36,928 nucleotides of DNA from Phytophthora sp. 'mugwort' (lineage: Eukaryota; Oomycota; Peronosporomycetes; Peronosporales; Peronosporaceae), in assembly GCA_033558025.1 (NCBI GenBank), contig JAUCEF010000153.1, positions 1 through 36,928 on the forward strand, written 5' to 3'. The notes below the pieces were generated by a model. The model saw only the letters and a program-made list of their open reading frames with translations, did no database searches and was not told the origin of the DNA. The position numbers were made by a program, and so were the translations under genes. Positions 9,015-18,387 of this stretch are shown one piece after another. The first letter of the stretch is position 1. Each line of letters starts with the position of its first letter.

Positions 9015-9130
9015 TTTTTTTTTTTTTTTTTTTTAATAAAAATATAATATTTATAAATTAATTTTTTTATAAATATATAGCATATATAGTAAGTAAGTAT
9101 TTTTAAAATATTTATTTCTTTTATTACATT
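9015..9130. promoter_or_regulatory. Divergent spacer, probable bidirectional promoter
   Basis: nad7 (minus) and nad2 (plus) start on either side of these 116 bp, so transcription of both long gene blocks must enter from here or read through. The spacer has a homopolymer of about 21 T (9014-9034), then A/T sequence with ATAAATATATAGCATATATA near 9071-9090 and a GTAAGTAAGTA direct repeat just after. No known mitochondrial promoter consensus for this lineage can be applied, so the promoter role is inferred from layout. Confidence 0.4.
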
Positions 9131-10624
9131 ATGTTTTTTCAGGAAATTTTTAATAATAATTTTGAAATTATTATCCCCGAATTTTTTTTAACAACTTTTT
9201 TATTAATTTTATTATTATTTGGTGTTTTTTATAAAAAAAATCAAAATGCTCAAAAAATTTTGATTATTAAAAATATTACTACTATAATAATATATTTATT
9301 ATTAATTCTTTTAATATTAACGTTAAATATAACAAATATTTCAAGTAACATATTAAATGGTGTATTACTTATTAATAATTTTACACAATTTATTAAAATA
9401 ATTTTAATTTTATTAACAATTATTTGTTTTTTAATACAACAAAAATATTTAATACAACAAAAAATAAATTCATATGAAATTAATATATTAATGTTAATAT
9501 CATTATTGGGTTTAATGTTATTGGTATCTGCAAATCATTTTATTACTTTATATTTAGCAATTGAATTACAAAGTTTAAGTTTTTATATATTAACATCCAC
9601 CCAAAAAAAATCGATATTATCAATTGAGGCTGGTTTAAAATATTTTATTTTAGGATCAATTGCTTCAGGTTTTATTCTATTTGGTTCTTCAATAATTTAT
9701 GCTATTACAGGTTCATTAAATTTTAATAATATTTTTTTAATATTATCAAATATAAATTTTTTAGATAATATAAATATATTAATTAGTTTATCTTATGGAT
9801 TAATTTTTATTTTAGTTGGTATTTTATTTAAAATAGGTGCTACACCTTTTCATTTTTGGTTGCCTGATGTATATGAAGGTGCTCCAAATAATATTTCAAG
9901 TTTTTTTGCTATTGTACCAAAAATTGCTTTTATAGGAATTTTAATTCGTTTATTTTTTGAGATTTTTTTTAATATTTCATATTTCTTTGAAATTTTTTTT
10001 TATATTATTTCATTTTTATCTATGTTAATCGGTGCATTATCGGCATTACAACAAAAAAAAATCAAAAGATTATTAGCTTATAGTGCAATAAGTCATGTAG
10101 GTTTTATATTAATAGGATTTACTTCAAATATGTTAAATAATATTCCATTTATTTTATTATATATTATAATTTATATTATAACAAGTATTAATTTATGGAC
10201 TTCTTATTTATCTTTAAATATCAATCATAAACCAATTAAATATTTAACAGATTTATCAAATATATATACTATTAATAAATTAATTGCTATTATTATAATC
10301 ATAAATATTTTTTCATTAGCTGGTATACCCCCATTAGCGGGTTTTTTTTCAAAATTATTTATATTTTTTTCAGCTATTAAAAATAATTATTTTAGTTTAG
10401 TATTTTTTGGTATTATTATAAGTGTTTTAAGCTCTTTTTATTATTTAAAAATAATTAAAATTATTTATTTTGAAAAAATATTTAGAAAAATGTATATTTC
10501 ACAAATAAATAAAAGTCAAAGTATAATATTATTAATTAGTACTCAATTTATTTTATTTTTATTTATTTATCCTAATATTATATTAATAAATTTAAACAAA
10601 ATTTATTTATATTTATTAATATAA
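9131..10624 (+). CDS. nad2: NADH dehydrogenase subunit 2
   Basis: Antiporter-like proton-pumping subunit of complex I. The 497 residues give about 14 hydrophobic helices, full length for a protist copy. Core motifs: LYLAIELQSLSFYILTS (about 139-155), KIGATPFHFWLPDVYEGAP (about 235-253) and SLAGIPPLAGFFSKLFIF in the C-terminal half. ATG start at 9131 and TAA stop 6 bp before trnF. It opens the plus-strand block, across from nad7. Confidence 0.97.
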   Translation: MFFQEIFNNNFEIIIPEFFLTTFLLILLLFGVFYKKNQNAQKILIIKNITTIIIYLLLILLILTLNITNISSNILNGVLLINNFTQFIKIILILLTIICFLIQQKYLIQQKINSYEINILMLISLLGLMLLVSANHFITLYLAIELQSLSFYILTSTQKKSILSIEAGLKYFILGSIASGFILFGSSIIYAITGSLNFNNIFLILSNINFLDNINILISLSYGLIFILVGILFKIGATPFHFWLPDVYEGAPNNISSFFAIVPKIAFIGILIRLFFEIFFNISYFFEIFFYIISFLSMLIGALSALQQKKIKRLLAYSAISHVGFILIGFTSNMLNNIPFILLYIIIYIITSINLWTSYLSLNINHKPIKYLTDLSNIYTINKLIAIIIIINIFSLAGIPPLAGFFSKLFIFFSAIKNNYFSLVFFGIIISVLSSFYYLKIIKIIYFEKIFRKMYISQINKSQSIILLISTQFILFLFIYPNIILINLNKIYLYLLI

Positions 10625-10630
10625 TATTTA

Positions 10631-10704
10631 GTTTGGATAGCTCAGTTGGTTAGAGTAAAAGACTGAAAATCTTTGTGTCGGTGGTTCAAATCCACCTCCA
10701 GACA
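10631..10704 (+). tRNA. trnF: tRNA-Phe (anticodon GAA)
   Basis: Acceptor GTTTGGA/TCCAGAC, D-loop AGTTGGTTA, anticodon loop CTGAAAA, T-arm GGTGG-TTCAAAT-CCACC, discriminator A. Between nad2 and rps10. Confidence 0.95.
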
Positions 10705-10720
10705 ATTTTATTATTAAAAT

Positions 10721-11047
10721 ATGTATCTTTTAAGAATAACTTTTAAATCATTTCAAAAAATAAATCAACTCAAACAAAATTTATTAAAATTAAAAAAAAT
10801 TAATAAATTCAAAAATATTCAAATACCCGGTGTATTTCAAACAAAACAAAAAAAAAAAATTTTTACATTATTAAGATCTCCCCATGTAAATAAAAAATCA
10901 CGTGAACATTTTATTCATAAAAATTATACTTCTAAAATTAATATAAAATTTAAAAATATTTTTTATTTATTAAATTTTTTAGTTTTAATTAAAAAATTTT
11001 TATCTAAAAATTCATTAATAAATATTAAAATTATAAAAAAAAATTAA
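10721..11047 (+). CDS. rps10: Ribosomal protein S10
   Basis: Small-subunit ribosomal protein of the 30S head (transcription-factor NusE in bacteria). The 108 residues match the family. The diagnostic segment is KKKIFTLLRSPHVNKKSREHF (about residues 43-63; all but the first residue: KKIFTLLRSPHVNKKSREHF), nearly the universal S10 signature. An upstream IPGVFQTK equals the usual GPxxLPTK. ATG start at 10721, TAA stop. It is the first ribosomal-protein gene of the plus block, between trnF and a four-tRNA cluster that leads into rps12-rps7. Confidence 0.95.
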   Translation: MYLLRITFKSFQKINQLKQNLLKLKKINKFKNIQIPGVFQTKQKKKIFTLLRSPHVNKKSREHFIHKNYTSKINIKFKNIFYLLNFLVLIKKFLSKNSLINIKIIKKN

Positions 11048-11057
11048 AATTAAACTT

Positions 11058-11131
11058 ATGCTTATAGCTTAAATGGATAAAGCGTTAGATTGCGGATCTA
11101 TAAAATGAAAGTTCAAATCTTTCTAAGCATA
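11058..11131 (+). tRNA. trnR: tRNA-Arg (anticodon GCG)
   Basis: Acceptor ATGCTTA/TAAGCAT, anticodon loop TTGCGGA, T-arm GAAAG-TTCAAAT-CTTTC, discriminator A. The outermost anticodon-stem position is a U-U mismatch. First of a four-tRNA cluster. Confidence 0.9.
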
Positions 11132-11145
11132 TATTTTATTTATTT

Positions 11146-11217
11146 TGAAGTATAGCCAAGTGGTAAGGCCTCCGTTTTTGGTACGGAAAATCAAAGGTTC
11201 GAATCCTTTTACTTCAA
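11146..11217 (+). tRNA. trnQ: tRNA-Gln (anticodon UUG)
   Basis: Acceptor TGAAGTA/TACTTCA, anticodon stem TCCGT/ACGGA with loop TTTTGGT, T-arm with TTCGAAT loop, discriminator A. Two bases before trnI. Confidence 0.94.
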
Positions 11218-11219
11218 AA

Positions 11220-11293
11220 GGGCCTATAACTCAGTTGGTTAGAGTATACGCCTGATAAGTGTAAAGTCAGTAGTTCAAATCTACTTAGGCCCA
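11220..11293 (+). tRNA. trnI: tRNA-Ile (anticodon GAU)
   Basis: Acceptor GGGCCTA/TAGGCCC, anticodon loop CTGATAA, T-arm GTAG-TTCAAAT-CTAC type, discriminator A. One base separates it from trnV. Confidence 0.94.
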
Positions 11294-11294
11294 A

Positions 11295-11369
11295 TGAATA
11301 ATTAACTCAATTGGTAGAGTATTTCGTTTACACCGAAAATGTTAGCGGTTCGAGTCCGTTATTATTCAA
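11295..11369 (+). tRNA. trnV: tRNA-Val (anticodon UAC)
   Basis: Acceptor TGAATAA/TTATTCA, anticodon stem TTTCG/CGAAA with loop TTTACAC, T-loop TTCGAGT, discriminator A. Directly upstream of rps12; an open frame through it is only an upstream extension of that gene's frame. Confidence 0.93.
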
Positions 11370-11385
11370 TAAAATAACAAATAAT

Positions 11386-11766
11386 ATGTCAACAATTAAT
11401 CAATTATTTTTAAAAAAACAAAAACGTTTAGAAAAAAAAAAAAGAAATAAAAGTCCAGCTTTAAAACAATGTCCTCAACGTAAAGGTATTTGTTTAAAAG
11501 TTTATAATACAACACCTAAAAAACCAAATTCTGCTATGCGTAAAGTAGCAAAAGTACACCTATCTAGTAGGTATACAATAATTACTTATATTCCAGGTAT
11601 TGGTCATACTTTACAAGAACATTCAATAGTATTAGTTAGAGGAGGTCGTGTAAAAGATTTACCTGGAGTAAAATATCATGTAATTCGTGGTAAATATGAT
11701 TTATTAGGGATTTATTCTCGAAAAACATCAAGATCAAAATATGGAACTAAAATACGAAGAGTATAA
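11386..11766 (+). CDS. rps12: Ribosomal protein S12
   Basis: Decoding-centre protein of the small subunit. From the ATG at 11386 it has 126 residues, the normal length; the open frame running back to 11311 goes through trnV and is not coding. The hallmark segments are present: [16 protein letters not shown] (about 43-58), [20 protein letters not shown] (about 70-89) and [18 protein letters not shown], ending in the basic [10 protein letters not shown]. It overlaps rps7 by 26 bp at its 3' end, keeping the bacterial rpsL-rpsG order with tight coupling. Confidence 0.98.
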   Translation: MSTINQLFLKKQKRLEKKKRNKSPALKQCPQRKGICLKVYNTTPKKPNSAMRKVAKVHLSSRYTIITYIPGIGHTLQEHSIVLVRGGRVKDLPGVKYHVIRGKYDLLGIYSRKTSRSKYGTKIRRV

Positions 11767-12172
11767 AATAAAAAAATTATTTATAAATATGTTATTAAAA
11801 AAAGGAAAAAAAACTTGTTCTGAAAACATATTTATAAATATTTTAATTACTTTAAAAAAAATTACAAAACAAAAACCGAATTTTATTTTATTTAAATCAA
11901 TTGAAAATTTATTACCGAAATTAAAAGCAATAAGTATTCCAAATAAAAAACGAAATAAAAAAAAAAAAAAAAAAGATAGATATTTTTTAATGCTTTTAAA
12001 TGAAGATAAACAAATTAAAAAATCGATATCGTGGTTACTTTTAAATGCAAATTTAAAAAACATAACAAACGAAATTATTCAAACTTCAAAAAATAAAAGT
12101 AAAACAATCAATACAAAAAAACAATATTATAAAAATATAAAAAAATTAAAATTTAATCTTATTTTTGATTAA
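11741..12172 (+). CDS. rps7: Ribosomal protein S7
   Basis: Small-subunit head protein that nucleates 16S rRNA folding. The 143 residues include the family segment [20 protein letters not shown] near the N-terminus (compare KLINMLMKDGKK) and the C-terminal [11 protein letters not shown], in place of the R-W-L-x-x-A-A-R-x-R helix. The first ATG (11741) lies inside rps12; I prefer it because the residues before FINML fit the S7 N-terminal region. The alternative start is the ATG at 11789. The central part carries a poly-Lys stretch encoded by a long A run (11945-11972), where length slippage is possible. Ends in TAA. Confidence 0.9.
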   Translation: MELKYEEYKIKKLFINMLLKKGKKTCSENIFINILITLKKITKQKPNFILFKSIENLLPKLKAISIPNKKRNKKKKKKDRYFLMLLNEDKQIKKSISWLLLNANLKNITNEIIQTSKNKSKTINTKKQYYKNIKKLKFNLIFD

Positions 12173-12232
12173 TTTTTTTAAAATACATTATTTATCATTA
12201 AATAATTAATTATTACAAATTATAAAATTCTT

Positions 12233-13147
12233 ATGAAAAATTATTATTATATTAATAAAAAAAATTTACAAATAGAAACTACAACAAATGATTCTAATAT
12301 CGATAAATTTCAAAATGATTTAAAAATTTTAAAAGAAATTAGTAATAATATACAAAATACACAAAAACATCCTTATCATTTAGTAGATCCAAGTCCTTGG
12401 CCTTTTATAATTTCTTTTGGACTTTTTTTTTTAACTTTTGGTGGTGCTATGTATTTTCATGGTTATATTGGCAGTAATTTCTTAATTTTAACAGGATTTT
12501 TAATGATTATTTTAACAATGTATACTTGGTTTCGTGATATAGTTAGAGAAGCTGTATATGAAGGTCAACATACTAAACAAGTACAATTAGGTTTAAGAAA
12601 TGGTATGCTTTTATTTATTTTTAGTGAATTACTATTTTTTGTTAGTTTTTTTTGGGCTTTTTTTCATTCAGCTTTAGCACCAACACCTGAAATTGGATCT
12701 TTATGGCCACCATTAGGTATTGAAACTGTTAATGCTTGGGGTATTCCTTTATTAAATACTGTAATATTATTATCATCTGGGGCAACTATTACTTGGGCAC
12801 ACCATTCAATAGTTTTTGGTGATAGAAAAAATGCTATTTTAAGTTTAATTATTACAATTTTATTAGCTTTTTTTTTTACTTTAATTCAAGCCTATGAATA
12901 TATTGAAAGTACTTTTTCAATTTCTGATAGTATTTATGGTACAACTTTTTTTTTATTAACAGGTTTTCATGGTATTCACGTTATTGTAGGTACTATTTTT
13001 ATTATAGTAAGTACTATTAGATTAATTAATCATCATTTTACAAAACAACATCATTTCGGTTTTGAAGCTGCAGCTTGGTATTGGCATTTTGTAGATGTTG
13101 TTTGGTTATTTTTATTTGTAGCAGTTTACTGGTGGGGAGGTAATTAA
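12233..13147 (+). CDS. cox3: Cytochrome c oxidase subunit 3
   Basis: Core membrane subunit of complex IV. The 304 residues include an unusual polar N-terminal extension of about 48 residues before the canonical start of homology (HPYHLVDPSPWPFIIS). Seven-helix core with TWFRDIVREAVYEGQHT, FSELLFFVSFFWAFFHSALA, and the C-terminal FGFEAAAWYWHFVDVVWLFL and YWWGGN ending are all present. The extension has an ATG at 12233; no other ATG lies between it and the conserved region, so this start is retained. Plus-strand block between rps7 and atp6. cox1 and cox2 are not in the window. Confidence 0.98.
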   Translation: MKNYYYINKKNLQIETTTNDSNIDKFQNDLKILKEISNNIQNTQKHPYHLVDPSPWPFIISFGLFFLTFGGAMYFHGYIGSNFLILTGFLMIILTMYTWFRDIVREAVYEGQHTKQVQLGLRNGMLLFIFSELLFFVSFFWAFFHSALAPTPEIGSLWPPLGIETVNAWGIPLLNTVILLSSGATITWAHHSIVFGDRKNAILSLIITILLAFFFTLIQAYEYIESTFSISDSIYGTTFFLLTGFHGIHVIVGTIFIIVSTIRLINHHFTKQHHFGFEAAAWYWHFVDVVWLFLFVAVYWWGGN

Positions 13148-13171
13148 TTTATTAAAAAATTAATAATTTTT

Positions 13172-13891
13172 ATGGTTAGTCCTTTAGAACAATTTGAAAT
13201 TTTACCTATTTTTCAAATACCTTTTGTATTTACTAATGCTTCTTTAATTTTAGTAATAGGTTTAGTTTATTTATATATATTTACATGTATAAAAACTAAA
13301 TTTATTCCAACACGTTTTCAACAAATTTTTGAAATGATTTTTAATATTACAATTGAATTAACTTATTCTAGTATAGGAAAAGCTGGTAAATATTTTGTTT
13401 CATTAATTTTTGTTGTTTTTTTTTTTATTTTATTATGTAATTTAATAGGAATGATTCCATACAGTTTTACTATAACAAGTCATTTAATTATTACGTTTAC
13501 TTTAGCATTAACAATTTATTTAGGTTTTAATTTAATTGGAATTAAAAAACATAAATTTAATTTTTTAAATTTATTATTACCTAGTGGTGCAAGTATAGCA
13601 TTAGTTCCCATCTTAGTACCTATTGAATTAGTTTCATACATTTTTCGTGTAATTAGTTTACCTGTACGATTATTTGCAAATATGATGGCTGGACATACTT
13701 TATTAAAAGTAATTGCAGGTTTTGCTTGGGCTATGTTAAATGTAAATAGTTTTATTTTTATGGCACATTTTATTCCATTAATAATTATTGTATTATTGGT
13801 TGGTTTAGAAATTGCTGTAGCTTTAATTCAGGCATATGTGTTTACGATTTTAACGTGTATGTATATAAATGATGCTTTAAATTTACATTAA
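13172..13891 (+). CDS. atp6: ATP synthase F0 subunit a
   Basis: Stator subunit that forms the proton half-channels next to the c-ring. The 239 residues have five to six hydrophobic helices. The essential arginine is in LPVRLFANMMAGHTLLKV (Arg166), and the last helix carries GLEIAVALIQAYVFTILTC. ATG start at 13172 (MVSPLEQFEI), TAA stop, 24 bp after cox3. trnD follows 36 bp downstream. The order cox3-atp6-trnD-nad3 suggests one transcript punctuated by the tRNA. Confidence 0.98.
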   Translation: MVSPLEQFEILPIFQIPFVFTNASLILVIGLVYLYIFTCIKTKFIPTRFQQIFEMIFNITIELTYSSIGKAGKYFVSLIFVVFFFILLCNLIGMIPYSFTITSHLIITFTLALTIYLGFNLIGIKKHKFNFLNLLLPSGASIALVPILVPIELVSYIFRVISLPVRLFANMMAGHTLLKVIAGFAWAMLNVNSFIFMAHFIPLIIIVLLVGLEIAVALIQAYVFTILTCMYINDALNLH

Positions 13892-13927
13892 TAAAATATA
13901 CAAAAATAAGATATAATATTTTATATT

Positions 13928-14001
13928 GGAAAAATAGCTCAGTTGGTTAGAGTGGTAGCTTGTCACGCTATAAGTCGCGGGTTCAAGTCCCGTTTTTTCC
14001 G
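13928..14001 (+). tRNA. trnD: tRNA-Asp (anticodon GUC)
   Basis: Acceptor GGAAAAA/TTTTTCC, anticodon stem GTAGC/GCTAT with loop TTGTCAC, T-arm GCGGG-TTCAAGT-CCCGT, discriminator G. Lies between atp6 and nad3. Confidence 0.95.
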
Positions 14002-14035
14002 TTTAAATTTATTATATTTAAAAAAATTTATAAAT

Positions 14036-14389
14036 ATGTTATTAAATTATTCAAATATTTTTATATTCTTAATATTAAGTTTATTTTTATCAATTTTAAT
14101 TTTCATTTTATCTTTTAGTTTAATTAAACAAAAAGATGATTTAGAAAAGTTAACAGCCTATGAATGTGGATTTAATCCTTATGATGATGCTAGAAAAATT
14201 TTTGATGTAAAATTTTATTTAGTAGCTATCCTTTTTATTATTTTTGATTTAGAAGCTGTTTTTATTTTTCCTTGGGTTTTAACTTTAAGTTCAAATTTTT
14301 CATGGGGATTTTGGACTATGATTGAATTTTTAGTTGAATTAGTTATAGGTTTTATTTATATTTGGTGTAGTGATGCTTTAGAATGGTAA
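14036..14389 (+). CDS. nad3: NADH dehydrogenase subunit 3
   Basis: Small membrane subunit of complex I near the quinone site. From the ATG at 14036 it has 117 residues, the expected size; the open frame extending back to 13943 reads through trnD and is not coding. Motifs: LTAYECGFNPYDDARKIFDV (the loop with the conserved Cys, about 38-57), KFYLVAILFIIFDLEAVFIF and a Glu-containing last helix. TAA stop. A 238-bp spacer with hairpins follows before atp9. Confidence 0.97.
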   Translation: MLLNYSNIFIFLILSLFLSILIFILSFSLIKQKDDLEKLTAYECGFNPYDDARKIFDVKFYLVAILFIIFDLEAVFIFPWVLTLSSNFSWGFWTMIEFLVELVIGFIYIWCSDALEW

Positions 14390-14450
14390 ATTATTTAAAA
14401 ATATAAAAAAATTTATTGTTATTAAATTAAAAAAATTTTTATAAAATTAT

Positions 14451-14517
14451 TTTAACTATATTAATTTTAATATAATTTTTTTTAATAAAATTATATTTTA
14501 ATTTAAAATTAGTTAAA
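14451..14517. repeat. Imperfect inverted repeat upstream of atp9
   Basis: The non-coding gap between nad3 and atp9 (14390-14627) contains TTTAACTA at 14451 and TAGTTAAA ending at 14517. The A/T sequence between (AATATAATTTT mirrored by AAAATTATATT) gives a roughly 25-bp imperfect hairpin. No coding potential. It may separate the nad3 and atp9 messages. Confidence 0.4.
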
Positions 14518-14603
14518 GTATATAATAATATTATATATAATTTAAAATTTTTTATATAATTAAATATTCTAAAAAAGTTTATTCTTTAAGATATTTTAAA
14601 TAA

Positions 14604-14855
<252 letters not shown>

Positions 14856-14872
14856 TTAAAATTAAATCCTGA

Positions 14873-14940
14873 AAAATATGATAAAAATTAATTTTTATCG
14901 TATTTTATGTTATATATATACTAATACTGGTTATAGTATT
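14873..14940 (+). terminator. Hairpins downstream of atp9
   Basis: A 17-bp stem (14873-14906, one G-U pair) is centred on a perfect 20-bp palindrome at 14880-14899, with sequence GATAAAAATT/AATTTTTATC. A second hairpin, AATACT-GGTTAT-AGTATT, lies at 14923-14940. Both are 18-85 bp after the atp9 stop and look like 3'-end or processing structures. Confidence 0.55.
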
Positions 14941-15018
14941 TATTTTAGAAAAAAAATTATTTATTTTTTTAATATATAAATATTTATAATTATAAATATT
15001 TATAATTATTTTTTATTT

Positions 15019-15585
15019 ATGAAAGTATTAAAAAAATTTAGTCAATATTTATTACAGATTTTACCAATAATAAATTATACTTTATATAAAAATGAATTAT
15101 GTATAAATATTTCTACAAAAAATTTAATTCCTATTTTATTTTTTTTAAAAAATCATACAAATACTCAATTTAAAGTATTATCAGAAATTTGTGTTATAGA
15201 TTATATTAATAAAAAAAAACGTTTTGAAATAATTTATAATTTATTAAGTATTCGTTTTAATAGTCGTTTAAAAATTAAAATAATAATTAATGAATTACAA
15301 CCGGTAGATTCAATTATAAAAATATATCAATCAGCCAATTGGTGTGAAAGAGAAGTTTGGGATATGTTTGGTATTTTTTTTTTATACCATCCCGATTTAA
15401 GACGGATTTTAACAGATTATGGTTTTGAAGGACATCCTTTACGTAAAGATTTCCCTTTAAGTGGTTTTTTAGAAATTTTTTATAATGAATTAAAAAAACG
15501 TGTTGTTTATGAACCCATTAATTTATCACAACAATACCGATTATTTGAATTTAATAATCCTTGGAATAATAAAATAAATATGTAA
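15019..15585 (+). CDS. nad9: NADH dehydrogenase subunit 9 (30-kDa)
   Basis: Peripheral-arm subunit of complex I, partner of nad7. The 188 residues match the family. Motifs: SANWCEREVWDMFGIFFLYH (about 111-130), then LRRILTDYGFEGHPLRKDFP (about 133-152) and SGFLEIFYNE, ending in the usual EFNNPW (about 177-182). ATG start at 15019, TAA stop. Nothing broken. It precedes cob by 47 bp in the plus-strand block. Confidence 0.97.
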   Translation: MKVLKKFSQYLLQILPIINYTLYKNELCINISTKNLIPILFFLKNHTNTQFKVLSEICVIDYINKKKRFEIIYNLLSIRFNSRLKIKIIINELQPVDSIIKIYQSANWCEREVWDMFGIFFLYHPDLRRILTDYGFEGHPLRKDFPLSGFLEIFYNELKKRVVYEPINLSQQYRLFEFNNPWNNKINM

Positions 15586-15632
15586 TATTTTATTAATTAT
15601 TTTTGCTTTTAGGTAATTTTTCATTTCATATT

Positions 15633-16808
15633 ATGAGATGGAATAAAAAATCATTATTTGCGATTCTTAATAATCATTTAATAGATTATCCTACACCTAT
15701 TAATTTAAATTATTTTTTTGGATTCGGTTCGTTAGCTGGTATTATGTTAGTAATACAAATTTTAACAGGTATTTTTTTAGCAATGCATTATACTCCACAT
15801 ATTGATTTAGCTTTTAATAGTGTTGAACATATTATGAGAGATGTAAATAATGGTTGGTTAATTAGATATACACATGCAAATGGAGCATCTTTTTTTTTTA
15901 TTGTTGTATATATTCATATTTTTCGTGGTTTATATTATGGTTCTTATATCACACCAAGAGAAGCTATATGGTCTTCTGGTGTAATTATTTTTATTTTAAT
16001 GATGGCTACAGCTTTTATGGGTTATGTTTTACCTTGGGGACAAATGAGTTTTTGGGGTGCAACTGTTATTACTAATTTATTTTCTGCAATACCCTTAATA
16101 GGAAAAGATATTGTTGATTGGCTTTGGGGCGGATTTGCTGTTGATAATCCAACATTAAATCGTTTTTTTAGTTTACATTTTACATTACCTTTTATAATTG
16201 TGGGTGCCGTATTGATACATTTAATTTTATTACATGAAGTTGGTTCAAATAATCCTTTAGGTATTACATTAAAAAATGAAAATATACCTTTTTATCCATA
16301 TTTTTATACTAAAGATTTATTTGGATTAATGATCTTATTTTTGATTTTCTTTATTTTTATTTTTTTTTATCCTAATACATTAGGTCATCCCGATAATTAT
16401 ATTGAAGCAAATCCAATGAAAACACCTTTACATATCGTACCAGAATGGTATTTTTTACCGTTTTATGCAATTTTAAGATCTATTCCTAATAAAATTGGCG
16501 GTGTTATAGCTATGTTTGGTTCATTACTTATTTTATTAACAATACCTTTTACAAATTCATCTGAAATTAGAAGTACAGCTTTTAGACCTATATTTAAAAT
16601 TTGTTATTGGTTATTAGTTATAGCTTTTTTATTATTAGGTTGGGTTGGACAATGTCCAGTTGAATATCCTTATACTGAAATTGGTATTATAAGTATGATT
16701 TATTATTTTTTTTTTTTTATAATAATTATACCATTTTTAGGTAAATTAGAAACTTATTTAGTACGTTATAATATTAATAAAAAATCTTTAATAAATAAAA
16801 ATAAATAA
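15633..16808 (+). CDS. cob: Cytochrome b
   Basis: Central redox subunit of complex III. From the ATG at 15633 it has 391 residues, the usual length; an open frame reaching back to a TTG at 15603 is not needed. Heme ligands appear as two His pairs, His81/His95 ([20 protein letters not shown]) and His182/His196 ([26 protein letters not shown]). The Qo-site PEWY motif is in the segment [20 protein letters not shown]. Eight hydrophobic helices. The TAA stop (16806-16808) is only 7 bp before the left edge of the large inverted repeat. Confidence 0.98.
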   Translation: MRWNKKSLFAILNNHLIDYPTPINLNYFFGFGSLAGIMLVIQILTGIFLAMHYTPHIDLAFNSVEHIMRDVNNGWLIRYTHANGASFFFIVVYIHIFRGLYYGSYITPREAIWSSGVIIFILMMATAFMGYVLPWGQMSFWGATVITNLFSAIPLIGKDIVDWLWGGFAVDNPTLNRFFSLHFTLPFIIVGAVLIHLILLHEVGSNNPLGITLKNENIPFYPYFYTKDLFGLMILFLIFFIFIFFYPNTLGHPDNYIEANPMKTPLHIVPEWYFLPFYAILRSIPNKIGGVIAMFGSLLILLTIPFTNSSEIRSTAFRPIFKICYWLLVIAFLLLGWVGQCPVEYPYTEIGIISMIYYFFFFIIIIPFLGKLETYLVRYNINKKSLINKNK

Positions 16809-16815
16809 TTTAAAT

Positions 16816-18387
16816 TGTATTCATTGTACACGTTGTGTACGTTTTGCTAATGAAATTTGTGGAATTGACGGTTTAGGTACAACAGGTCGTGGTAATAAAA
16901 CTGAAATTAATTTTTATTCTTCAAATATTTTTAAATCCGAATTTTCTGGTAATTTAGTAGATTTATGTCCTGTTGGTGCATTAACTTCTAAACCCTATAC
17001 TTTTAAAGCACGTTCTTGGGAATTAAAAAAAAAAGAGGGTATTGCTATTTTAGATAGTATTGGTTCAAATATTAAAATTGATATTTTTAATAATGAAATT
17101 ATACGTATTTTACCTAAAACTAATTTTAATATTAATAAAGAATGGATATCAGATAAAACAAGATATTTTTTTGATAGTTTAAAATATCAACGATTAAAAT
17201 ATCCATTATTAAAAGATAATCAAAACAATTTTCATAGGATTTCTTGGTTAGATGCTCTAAATATTATTAATAAAAAATTGATAATTACAGATAGTTTTAA
17301 TGCTAAAAGTATTATTGGTGATTTAACTGATTTAGAATCTCTTTTTTTATTAAAAAAAAATTTAAATAAATTAGGAATTTCAAATGTAAATTATGAACAA
17401 TTTTTAAAAAATCGACAAATTAAGATAAATTCTGATTTAGCTTCAAATTTTTTATTTAATAATACTTTAAAATCTATTGAAGAATCTGATGTTTGTTTAA
17501 TAATTGGTAGTGATATTCGTCAAGAAGGTTCTATTTTAAATATTCATTTAATTAATCGTTTAAAAAAAGGAAATTTTAAAATAGCATATATCGGTAATAA
17601 AATTAATTTTACTTATCCAGTAAAACATTTAGGATTAACTTTTAAAACTTTAATAAATATTATTTTAGGAAAACATGTATTTTGTAAACAATTAAAAAAA
17701 GCAAAAAAACCTTTAATTATTATAGGTAGTAATATTTTAAATCAAAAAAATGGTTTTTTTTTATTATCAAAATTAAAAAATTTATCATTTATTAACCATA
17801 ATATTAATTTCTTTAATTTTCAAACTTCTTTAATTAATTTTTTTGAAATTACTTTTCCAAAATCATTAAATATGTTAAATAATTCAAAATTATATTATTT
17901 ATTTAATACAAATTTACAAAATAAATTAAAAATAACTAAAAATAGTTTTGTTATTTATCAAGGACATCATTTTACTAAAGATGCTCAAAATTCAAATCTA
18001 ATTTTACCTGGATTAACTTTTTTAGAAAAAAATGGAATGTATATTAATTTAGAAGGTTTTATTCAAAAAAATGAACAAATTTTAAATGTAAATATAGAAC
18101 AACGTAAAGATTCTATAATTTATAGAAATCTTTATAAATTTTTATTAAATAAAAATCAATCTAAATCAGAAGCTTTTTTAAAAATTAAAGATATTTTACC
18201 TTATTTATTAAAAAAAAAAATAAAAATTATTTATAATTTTAGTTTTAATAAAAAATTTTTAAAAATTAATATTAATTTTTTAGATTCATTAATTAAAAAT
18301 AATTATTATACAAATATATTAGAACAATATTCAAAAATATTGATTAATTCTAATAAAATTTTCAAAAATCAATCAAAATTATTATGA
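16816..18387 (+). pseudogene. nad11: 5'-truncated copy of nad11 at the repeat edge
   Basis: This copy begins abruptly at the codon for Cys146 of the full-length protein and runs in frame to the same TGA stop (524 codons). It lacks the N-terminal 2Fe-2S domain (Cys34, 45, 48, 62) and the His94/Cys98/Cys101/Cys107 cluster, and starts at the first Cys of the next 4Fe-4S site (C-I-H-C-T-R-C). No ATG opens the frame near its beginning; the first plausible in-frame alternative start is a TTG at 17278. It sits 7 bp after cob and would be co-transcribed with it. It is most simply a remnant created by the inverted-repeat boundary, kept identical to the intact copy by copy correction. Translation into a shortened protein cannot be excluded. 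Confidence 0.9.

Noticed and set aside
11734..12063. 109-codon minus-strand ORF opposite rps7
   Set aside because: Poly-Phe shadow of the A-rich rps7 gene, which has clear family motifs on the other strand.
13943..14035. N-terminal extensions of nad3, and likewise of rps12, nad4, rps14, nad4L, cob and rpl31
   Set aside because: The upstream parts of these open frames run through tRNA genes or neighbouring genes, or start at TTG, while an ATG fits the family's normal start.
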